Positions 56,597-64,000 of a stretch of DNA of 64,000 bases are shown here, one piece after another (positions within the stretch are counted from its first letter, which is position 1; each line of letters starts with the position of its first letter). The DNA comes from Siphonodentalium dalli (Eukaryota; Mollusca; Scaphopoda; Gadilida; Siphonodentaliidae), in NCBI GenBank assembly GCA_032622095.1, contig CP136069.1, forward strand, positions 13,626,450 through 13,690,449, given 5' to 3'. A program made the translations under genes and the position numbers. The notes under the pieces were generated by a model. The model searched no databases. It had not been told where the DNA came from and worked only from the letters and a program-made list of their open reading frames with translations.

Positions 56597-56813
56597 TACA
56601 GTAATCCCCTAAATATTCGACTCCTTAACCACAGCAGAATTATGGGTAATTTTTCAGGATTTAGTCGGAAATATGGCTTGTTGCCATTCATTGGAAAGCC
56701 CTAAGTGAGAGCTTTCCAATGAATGGCAACAAGCCATATTTCTGACTAAATCCTGAAAAATTACCCATTATTCTGCTGTGGTTAAGGAGTCGATTATTTA
56801 AGGCATTACTGTA
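56597..56813. mobile_element. snap-back hairpin element, family D copy 7
   Basis: Palindrome from TACAGTAATCCCC to AGGCATTACTGTA with the family arms around GGAAAGCCCTAAGTGAGAGCTTTCC. Confidence 0.9.
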
Positions 56814-57296
56814 ACAGACCTCCAGAGAATCATGACAACTGTATTACGCAGGATACCACCGCTGATGCTCTTGTTGCCGAAGAAGCTTAGTTAAAAATAA
56901 ACATAAGATATCATTCTAATGTAGAAATATTACCAGATGTACTTGAAGGTGCATCATTAAATGGTCGGTTTCTTGTTTAATAGGTTCATTTCTCCGATAA
57001 AAGATGTTTATAACATTGTTCGCATGATTTGTGGAGGTTCAGGGTAATCTGACGTCTCCGGGTCCTCAAACAGTCACATGAACAGTATTCAATCAGATGA
57101 TTTGGACAGAACGTTTCAAATATCAACACATATTTGCTCTGAGTAATGAAATCTACTATATAAAATAATTTAGATAAAGACAGTTGAATTACAGACTGGA
57201 ACCTGAGGACAGAGCACAATTCCGAGTATTTGCTAATAAATTAAACAAGAAACAAAATGTTAACAAGTCTTGAATGCTAGCTAAGTGAACACGCCA
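56814..57296 (-). other. probable 3' UTR and downstream of the TMCC-like gene
   Basis: Lies just downstream (minus strand) of the stop codon. A 77-codon minus-strand ORF has no known domain. A possible AATAAA on the minus strand is near 56,512-56,517. Confidence 0.4.
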
Positions 57297-57420
57297 TCAC
57301 CTAAATATAAAGCCTAGGTAGTTTGTCTTTATATGATGAAAGAATAGCACGATTTCGTTAGAGTTCCTCCACATCACAAACAATAGGATCACAATAAGAA
57401 TGGTCGTCAGTAGTCGGGAC
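57297..57420 (-). CDS. TMCC-family protein, last exon (second transmembrane segment and stop)
   Basis: After acceptor TTTTTTTCAG (minus strand) the exon supplies the last base of a split codon and reads SRLLTTILIVILLFVMWRNS, then NEIV and a short tail ending GFIFR-stop at 57,297-57,299. A hydrophobic helix followed by W-x-N/H fits the second membrane segment at the extreme C-terminus of TMCC1/2/3 proteins, which are ER-membrane proteins with a long N-terminal coiled coil. The phase (two bases on the exon before, one here) agrees with the exon at 59,265-59,443. The tail after the helix differs from the vertebrate kind, which is normal for this variable end. Confidence 0.8.
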
Positions 57421-57740
57421 CTGAAAAAAATAAATCGATATTTATGGTACAATCTGACTGGAATTGTCATTCAAGGAAATATTTTAAAGTAAACATGATT
57501 TTGGAGGGTGTTGTGGTGTACTAATGGCCGACATAAATGATTAGCAGCCCGACATCTTATAAAGGTCCGAAACGAAGTCAATGCTGTTATTAAGGTGAAG
57601 GGTTTATAACCATTTCTGAAGGGCTATTAACCCTTAATGAATAGAGTTACCTCCCTTATTAACCCGTCCATGAATGGAGTTACCTTCCTTATTAACCCTT
57701 CCATGAGTAGAGCTTTCTGAAATGTTCCCTAAAACCATAT

Positions 57741-57894
57741 GTCAGTGCATTCTCTTATATATGCGAGTCTCCCATAGGGCACCTCCTGTTTATAAGAGAA
57801 TACATTGCGCTAACAACATTTACCTTAACCGTATCTCATATATGCGAGACTCACTGTGGGAGACTTGCATTATATAAGAGAATGAACTGGCACA
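57741..57894. repeat. two degraded family E hairpins
   Basis: GCATTCTCTTATATATGCGA and a matching right arm (57,747-57,808), then a second (57,835-57,894), separated by a short spacer. Arms carry several mismatches. Confidence 0.75.
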
Positions 57895-58489
57895 GTATTT
57901 TTAATGGTGCACCAGTGCAGCTCCCGTCATGAAAAAGTGAAAACCCACAATGCATGACAGCATCATGCTATTATACCAATAACATGATTTTTTTTTAGGG
58001 CGTTATGGTTTATTGATGGCCCGACAGGAATGATTAACAGCCCAAGGGCATATTAGAGGCCCGAGACACAGTCGAGGGCCGTTAATAGGAGCGAGGTTTG
58101 TTAATCGTTCCTGGAAGGCCATTAATAAACAAAGGCGCCCGACAAAATAATGTTATTACTATTATTACCACTCCGTCCTCGTGTGAGCAGGCATTAATGA
58201 ACAGAAAGCTTCATTATCGCCCCCCGCCCGCTTCCGGTCAACTTCGCCTCAAAATTATGGAATCTTATCGTGCGGGTAAAATACTGTTAATCTACTAGAG
58301 AACGCCCTCTAATGTGGTAATAATACTAATTATTACCACTTTCTCGGGAATGTGTTTAGCTGTGTTTCCAAACTGCGTCATGTTATTACTATTATTACCA
58401 CTTTCGCTGTTATAACACAAGGGATGTGTTTCTGGAAATCAATTTTAGCACTTTTTAAGCACTTTTCCCTGCTTTTCTACTCACATTTG

Positions 58490-59175
58490 TGGAATGGCCT
58501 AAAAATTATGACACGAGGTGAAATGCCTTAAAAATTAAGACACGAGGTGAAATTATGGTGTACTGTTTCCGCCACATATGTTTTTCACTTCCTTCGCTTG
58601 GTTTTTTCGCTTGCTTCGCGGCGAAGCAAGTGAAATAATCTCAATTATTTCGGTTCCTTCGCCAGGAACCGAAGGAAGCGAAAAAATCAAATGAAGCGAG
58701 CGAAAAAATCAAACAACGAAAGCTAAAAAAACATCATTGTTATTTCGCTTGCTTCGTTTTTTTCGATTCCTTTGTTCCTTCGTGCGACATTTTGTTGCTT
58801 TTTCGCTTTCGGCGGTTCCTTCGTGCAGTATCCGAAGCAAGCGAATGAACTGCCGAAATCCAACAACAACAACCAAGAAAAAAGTTTGTCTTGGTTGTTG
58901 TTGTTGATTTTTTCACTTGCTTCGTTTGATTCGCAGCGAATTGAGATTATTTCGTATGCTTTGCTTTGAAGGAACCGATGTAAGCGAAAAAATCAAACGA
59001 AGGAAGTGAAAAAAACTAAATGTCGGAAACAATACACCATATATATGGTTTTAAATTTATGACACAAGGTGAATGGCTTAAAAATTATGACACTAGGTTA
59101 AATGGCTTAAAAATTATGAAATGAGGTGAAATGGCTTAACAGTTATGACACGAGGTTAAATGGCTTCAATTTTAT
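58490..59175. repeat. 28-bp tandem repeat split by a nested-palindrome element
   Basis: Units of AAATGGCTTAAAAATTATGA CACGAGGTG occur twice before (58,495-58,555) and about five times after (59,045-59,170) an insertion of ~490 bp. The insertion has inverted ends ATGGTGTACTGTTTCCG (58,554) and CGGAAACAATACACCAT (to 59,040). Confidence 0.8.
58590..59010. repeat. block of nested perfect hairpins, CTTGCTTCG / GGTTCCTTCG words
   Basis: At least three near-perfect stems. TTCGCTTGCTTCG is opposed by CGAAGCAAGTGAA near 58,605-58,635. CGGTTCCTTCG is opposed by GGAACCGAAGG near 58,650-58,676. CAACAACAACAACCAAGA is opposed by TCTTGGTTGTTGTTGTTG at 58,861-58,907. TTTTTCGCTTGC and GCAAGCGAAAAA-type words recur throughout. 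Confidence 0.85.
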
Positions 59176-59264
59176 GACAGGGGCTAAGACAGATGAATGG
59201 TAAGTTTTGACACCCAGATGTGAAACATACATCTAAATGGAGATCAATTGATGATTGAATTTAC

Positions 59265-59443
59265 CTCGATGTCAAAAATGGTGAAAGCAGACTAGCTGCT
59301 GTCGAAGCGAGAACTAATATCACAGCTAAAATGGCGAGTACAACATTGATGAGTTTGGAGAGTATGGTTCGTAACCGCACATCGTCCACCAACTCCATCG
59401 ACGTCCAGTCCTGTTGGTGCTGTTGTAGCTCCATCTTCGTTAC
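59265..59443 (-). CDS. TMCC-family protein, penultimate exon (coiled-coil end and first transmembrane segment)
   Basis: Flanked on the minus strand by acceptor TTTGTGTCTTTAG and donor TCGAG|GTAAAT. The 179-nt exon reads VTKMELQQHQQDWTSMELVD, then VRLRTILSKLINVVLAILAV, and continues ILVLASTAASLLSPFLTS. The KMELQQ-Q segment, the R-x-ILSKLINVVLA entry into a membrane helix and the following small-residue stretch match the C-terminal region of TMCC1/2/3 almost residue for residue in pattern. It starts in phase 0 and ends with two bases of a codon, both consistent with its neighbours. The family acts at the endoplasmic reticulum membrane. Confidence 0.9.
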
Positions 59444-59520
59444 CTAAAGACACAAATACTCTAATTAGTTCTTTACTTAATATTCATAACTGAGTAGTTC
59501 CCATGGTGCAACATTAAAGA

Positions 59521-59902
59521 CCCTGTGCCAATGCATTCTCTTATATATGTGAGTCAACCATAGGGAGCCTCGCATATATAAGAGAATACATTGGCCTAAC
59601 AATTTAAAAAAAAAAATTCTTATATTCTTTAACAATTTTTATACTTTTTTTCTTACATTCTTTATCAATTTTAATCCATTTTTCTTACATTCTTTAACAA
59701 TTTTTATCATTTTTTATCATTATCTCTTACAGTCTTACATTCTTTAACAATTTTTTTAATCATTTTTTCGTACATTCTTTAACAAATATAACAAATAGTA
59801 AAAAAAATGTTAGGCCAATGCATTCTCTTATATATGAAAGGCGACCTATGGTCGACGACCTATGGTCGACTCGCCTATATAAGAGAATGCATTGGCACAG
59901 GG
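59521..59902. mobile_element. twin-hairpin element, family E copy 3
   Basis: CCCTGTGCCAATGCATTCTC starts the left hairpin and GCATTGGCACAGGG ends the right one. In the right hairpin the loop word GACCTATGGTCGAC is duplicated. Between them TTCTTACATTCTTTAACAAT repeats about six times. Confidence 0.9.
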
Positions 59903-60033
59903 TTTTCGCAAAAACTTCAGGAAGCTCCCATCATGAAATGGTTAAATGTCACATTACAAAGAAAACAAATGTATTAACCCTTTCGATACTAAATACTCAT
60001 TGATGAGTAGCTCTCTTAGGAATTGTTTAGATG

Positions 60034-60105
60034 GAAATGTTCAGATAATAATAAGTTCAACAAATGATAATAGGCCGTTTGTTGAACTTATTATCTGAAC
60101 ATTTC
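60034..60105. repeat. 72-bp hairpin
   Basis: GAAATGTTCAGATAATAATA AGTTCAACAAA faces TTTGTTGAACTTATTATCTGAACATTTC around TGATAATAGGCCG. A diverged copy lies near 55,528. Confidence 0.9.
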
Positions 60106-60115
60106 TGAGCTTTTA

Positions 60116-60350
60116 TTAACCCTTTACCCAACAGAACGGCCCTGTGCCAATGCATTCTGTTATATATGCGAGTCGACCATAGGTCGCCTCGCATATATAA
60201 TAGAATGCATTGGCTTAACACATTAAAAATTATAAAATTGTTAAAGAATGCAAGAAAAAATGGTAAAAAGTGGCCAATGCATTCTCTTATATATGCGAGG
60301 CGACCTATGGTCGACTCGCATATATAAGAGAATGCATTGGCACAGGGCAT
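60116..60350. mobile_element. twin-hairpin element, family E copy 4 (right end truncated)
   Basis: It starts with the complete TTAACCCTTTACCCAACAGA end, has both hairpins (about 60,147-60,215 and 60,272-60,342), then breaks off after CACAGGGCATAACT without the right terminus. Confidence 0.85.
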
Positions 60351-61059
60351 AACTTTACATTTCACACCAATGAATATTAATCCTTCTGTTCTTGGATTAT
60401 CATTTTGTCTGTCTGTCGTCTGCTTTTATAGCTTTTATTAACATCCCTCCAAATGAGAAATAGACCATTCAAATGTATATTTTTATAACTGTGTGGGAGA
60501 ATCAATTTAGTATAGAAAGGACAGGGGCCCTGAAAATCTCTTAATTTTCATTCATTGAGTTTCTGTAATTTTTTTCAAACTGATATGGAAGTCATCTGGA
60601 AGTTTCCAACTATAGGTGGAATTTGGTTGGAAATTTCCAACAGTTGGAAAAAAGTGTACGTAAATCTTTTTTTCATTCAAATCGAAAGATAGAAAATAAT
60701 GATTTTAATCTCGAATCGCTGAATGCAAATATCATGAGATATGCCATATTATACGACTAACATACTGAATTCGATAATATGCCAAATAGGACTAACATAC
60801 TGAATTCAATAATATGCCATGTTATACCACTAACATACTGAATCAACAAGAGATGGACTACCGTCCGGTGCATACCGCCCCATGTTCCATACTGCCTAGT
60901 GTGGGCATACCTATATCCTATGACTGTGATATTCAGGCAGACAGATCCAAAAATCAGCATTTTCAGATAAACAAAGGTGGATAATTCCTGTATGAAAAAA
61001 CCAGAACAAAACAATTGAACACTCCATTGAATGTCTTCATAGCGGTGAACATCAATAAC

Positions 61060-62330
61060 AAATCTCATGAAGATCCGACTAAAGGTTCGACCTGTAGCCC
61101 GTGCCAAAGGATGTAGTCATGCAAAGATGGCTGTCGGTGGTCATGTTTTATAGCCGAATGACCCCAAAATGATTCGTTCCCATCCAGATGTCAATATTAA
61201 CATCCACGACAATGTCATGATGATCAGACAAACACTCCGACCTTTAGCCCGTGCTAATGGAATGAATTTTGAAATCCAAGATGGCTGCTAGCGGCCATGT
61301 TTTTTTTGCCAATTAACCCCATGACAAATTTCATAATGATACAATCAAATATATGACCTGTAGTCCATACCAAAGGATTTAGTCATGCAAAAAGTAAAAT
61401 TCAAGATGTTCCCATCTACATGTCAATGTTAACATCCACGACAAATTTCAAAATGATCCAACCAAAGGTATGACTTGTAGCCCGTGCCAAAGTATTTAGC
61501 CATGCAAAGAGTAAAATCCAAGATGGCTGCCGGCGGCCATGTTTAATGGCGGAATGACCCCAAAATGACTCGTTCTCATCAACATGTCAATGTTAACATC
61601 CATGATCAATTTCATAATGATCCAACGAAAGGTACCACCTGTAGCCCGTGCCAAAGGATGTTGTCATGCAAAGAGTAATATCCAAGATGGCTGTCTGCAG
61701 CCATGTTTTATAGCCGAATGACCCTAATATGATTCCTTCCCATCTAGATATCAATATTAACATCCACGACAAATTTCATGATGATTAGACGAACATTCTG
61801 GCCTGTAGCCCGTGCTAAGGGATTGAATTTTGACCGCATTTGTTTTGCCAAATGACCCCAATAAGTCTCATTCCCATCTATATGTCAATGTCAACAGCCA
61901 TGACAAATTTCATACAATCGAAACAAAGATACGACCTGTAGCCCGTGCCAAAGGATTTAGTCATGCAAAAAGTAAAATTCAAGATGTTCCCATCTACATG
62001 TCAATATTAACATCCACGACAAATTTCATGATGATCAGACGAACACTCTGGCCTGTAGCCCGTGCTAATGGATTGAATTTTTACCGCATTTCTTTTGCCA
62101 AATGAGCCCAATATGACTCATTCCCATCTATATGTCAATGTCAACAGCCATGACAAATTTCATAATGATCGAAGCAAAGATACAACCTGTAGCCCATGTC
62201 ATTGAAAGAGTAAAATCCAAGATGGCTGCCGGCGGTCATGTTTTATGGCCGACTAACACCAAAATAACTCGTTCCCATCTACATGTCAATATTAACATCC
62301 ACGACAAATTTCACGCTCCTAGACAGTGAT
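61060..62330 (-). repeat. decayed tandem array, units of ~115-165 bp
   Basis: About nine units carry GACCTGTAGCCCGTGCCAAA, TCCAAGATGGCTGC and GTCAATATTAACATCCACGA words, with starts near 61,087, 61,238, 61,357, 61,470, 61,631, 61,799, 61,934, 62,046 and 62,186. Units differ by internal deletions. ORFs inside are repeat translation. Confidence 0.85.
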
Positions 62331-62353
62331 CAAGGAATATTATTAATAATTAC

Positions 62354-62443
62354 CCTGGTTTGGCAGTTTTCGAGCACATCATGAATGTCCGTTGTCCGCT
62401 CATCCAACTGGTATTCAACCTTTTCCTCCATGCTTCGGATATC
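62354..62443 (-). CDS. TMCC-family protein, upstream exon (coiled coil), 30 codons, phase 0-0
   Basis: Minus-strand acceptor CCTTTTCCAG and donor CCAGG|GTAATT bound a 90-nt exon reading DIRSMEEKVEYQLDERTTDI, then HDVLENCQTR. The SMEEK-x-x-YQ ... ERT-x-DI-x-x-L-x-x-CQTR pattern is the conserved distal coiled coil just before the membrane segments in TMCC1/2/3, and the CQTR to V-x-KMELQQ junction falls exactly at the exon border. Both ends are phase 0. Earlier exons must lie to the right of the window; none was found between 62,444 and 64,000. Confidence 0.9.
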
Positions 62444-62468
62444 CTGGAAAAGGTTAAAGAAGATCAGT

Positions 62469-62640
62469 GTATACAGAAAATAACAGTGGATAGACTAGAA
62501 ATTCAGTGGACAGTCAGCATACACAGAACATAACAGTGGATAGACTAGAAATTCAGTGGACAGTCAGCATATACAGAACATAACAGTGTATAGACTAGAA
62601 ATTCAGTGGACAGTCAGCATATACAGAACATAACGCAGTG
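62469..62640 (+). repeat. 50-bp tandem repeat, ~3.5 copies
   Basis: Unit ATACAGAACATAACAGTGGA plus TAGACTAGAAATTCAGTGGACAGTCAGCAT, nearly unchanged. Confidence 0.95.
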
Positions 62641-62708
62641 GACAGTTAACAGACTGAATAACTTGGCAGATGTTCAGAACAAGATAGGATATCATGGAAA
62701 TTTCATAA

Positions 62709-62972
62709 AAATGCATTCTCTTATATATGCGAGTCTCCATATATAAGAGAATGCACTGACTTACAAGGTCAATGTAAATATTGTTAGGCCAATGCATTCT
62801 TTTACATATGCGAGGCTCCCTATGAGAGACTCAGATATATAAGAGAATGCTTTGCATATCTAAGTGAGTGGACTGGGCCACTGGCTTATAAGCTCAATGT
62901 AAATATTGATAGGCCAACGCATTCTTATATATATATAAGACTCACATATATAAGAGAATGTTTTGGAACAGG
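62709..62972. repeat. three degraded family E hairpins
   Basis: GCATTCTCTTATATATGCGA with a short right arm (62,713-62,756), then GGCCAATGCATTCTTTTAC with its arm (62,788-62,854), then GGCCAACGCATTCTTATAT with its arm to about 62,957. The flank GGGTTTTCGCGAGATTTCAG GAAGCTCC is also found next to copy 3 near 59,901-59,928. Confidence 0.75.
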
Positions 62973-63084
62973 GTTTTCGCGAGATTTCAGGAAGCTCCAG
63001 TCATGGAAGGTTTCAGAAGCCTCAACCTATCATTTCTTCTGAACAAAATAATTGCATCGAAATATAGCCGATGTACTATAAATA

Positions 63085-63086
63085 TA

Positions 63087-63117
<31 letters not shown>

Positions 63118-63118
63118 T
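63085..63118. repeat. (AAT)n microsatellite
   Basis: About ten AAT triplets just before a CTTATTGAGCGCCTATCC...AAGTGCTTTACATTG segment of a kind often seen at the end of dispersed metazoan repeats. I do not assign it to a named family. Confidence 0.85.
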
Positions 63119-63454
63119 ACACTTATTGAGCGCCTATCCTCGTTAGAGCCCTAAGTGCTTTACATTGAATACATATATGTGAATATACAAAATACATTTA
63201 AAACAAAGTGTCATTTGGTTTTCGTGATCTTATGTGTGGTATAGTTGGGAAAACATCTCGCGTACAGGTAGGTCTTGAGGCCTGTTTTGAACTCATCGAG
63301 GGATGATGTAATCCGAGCGTTTATGGATAGGTAGTGAAGATCGACAAGAACAGTGTAATGTGTTCGCATTTCTTGGTCCAGGAAACAATTCTTGCTGCAA
63401 CGTTAATGAGTCGCTGAAGAATAGAATACATACAGTCCTTGTTTGAATACCGAA

Positions 63455-63550
63455 ATATCTCATTAGTGTCTGGAAAGAAATATTGAATTTTCACGAGTGG
63501 CTGCAAGCCGCAAGTGAATTTTTTTTTATTTCTTTCCAGATATGAATGAT
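63455..63550. repeat. hairpin element, family F copy 2
   Basis: TGTCTGGAAAGAAATATTGA faces TTATTTCTTTCCAGATA around GTGGCTGCAAGCCGCAAGTG. Compare 48,425-48,530. Confidence 0.8.
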
Positions 63551-64000
63551 ATATTTCAGGCATTCATACAAAAAACTGTAGTTATTCTTTTTATTATATG
63601 CACCTTATTAAAGCTCAAAGTTGCTAATTTGTGCAGCATTTTAACTTTTAATAGTACAGCAATTTGAACAATACTCGGCAAGAATACTTCCTACTAATCA
63701 AAAGTACGCAATTATATATATCTAGATAAAGCAACAAGACTCGTGTAAAGAAATGAAACGCAGAATCGAAACTAACAAGTCTCTGTGTCACCAGTCAAAA
63801 TATATATATCTGATGTGCGCTGGTCACAGCTGCATGATGCTTGATAAGTTGAAGCTAACCAATAAAAAACACCAAAATAGCTGACGATACATGATCAATA
63901 ATTAGATGTCAAGGGCGTCTGTTTCAACTATATATATGAGCGCATGTTATTTTTTTTCGGAAAGTAAATCGCTTGCTTAATGTTTTGCCTTCTACTTATG

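Larger units (their letters stand above)
57421..59264 (-). other. intron of the TMCC-like gene (1.84 kb)
   Basis: It begins with GT and ends with AG on the minus strand. Contents: a duplicated TAATGGCCGACA / TGATGGCCCGACA segment (57,520 and 58,010), TTATTACTATTATTACCACT three times (about 58,151-58,405), and the elements listed separately. Confidence 0.7.
59444..62353 (-). other. intron of the TMCC-like gene (2.9 kb)
   Basis: GT-AG on the minus strand. It carries two family E elements, a small hairpin, family G sequence (60,855-61,045) and a decayed tandem array (61,060-62,330). Near 60,755-60,842 the phrase CTAACATACTGAATTC recurs three times. Confidence 0.75.
62444..64000 (-). other. intron of the TMCC-like gene, continuing off the right edge
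   Basis: Contains the repeats listed separately. No further exon was recognised. ORFs here are short and overlap repeats. Confidence 0.55.

Noticed and set aside
63108-63340. tRNA-derived SINE at the AAT microsatellite
   Set aside because: I could not see A-box and B-box promoter words at proper spacing; left as an unassigned dispersed repeat.

Overview
This is eukaryotic nuclear DNA. It is AT-rich, intron-split and crowded with transposable-element remnants, satellites and foldback repeats. Three things point to a mollusc, probably a bivalve: the repeat at about 7.67-8.10 kb looks like an interspersed family I know from bivalve genomes, GGAC/GTCC tetranucleotide runs adjoin several dispersed repeats, and there is a small secreted C-type-lectin-type gene. 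The species cannot be named from the sequence alone.

Layout. At the left edge (1-742, minus strand) a TATA-binding-protein-like ORF without introns overlaps the N-terminal part of an integrase of the Polinton/Maverick (F54H12.3-like) type, which runs off the window. From 1.6 to 9.7 kb there are only repeats, including a large satellite with ~650-bp periodicity and an inverted flank (3.4-6.9 kb). From 9.8 to 14.9 kb lies a decayed minus-strand non-LTR retrotransposon: an ORF1 whose coiled coil has become a 21-copy 63-bp minisatellite, then a degraded endonuclease. It is broken up by two other elements.

From 17.5 to 32.5 kb there are four plus-strand exons with matching phase-1 junctions: a Cys-rich EGF/EB-like module, a fibronectin type III module, and two exons that together form one complete six-cysteine C-type lectin domain ending in a stop codon. 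They may form one secreted multidomain lectin gene; only the two lectin exons are firmly linked. Their introns hold palindromic elements, a 32-bp minisatellite, two retrotransposon fragments and TTAA-flanked MITEs.

From 32.7 to 57 kb I found no convincing gene. The stretch contains seven copies of a ~217-bp perfect-hairpin element, twin-hairpin elements flanked by TTAA, other MITEs, and 31-, 57- and 157-bp tandem arrays.

From 57.3 to 62.4 kb three minus-strand exons encode the C-terminus of a TMCC-family (transmembrane and coiled-coil domain) protein. The rest of that gene lies to the right of the window. Its introns carry more hairpin elements and an unusual ~490-bp block of nested palindromes. 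No rRNA or tRNA gene, CRISPR array or bacterial feature was seen.
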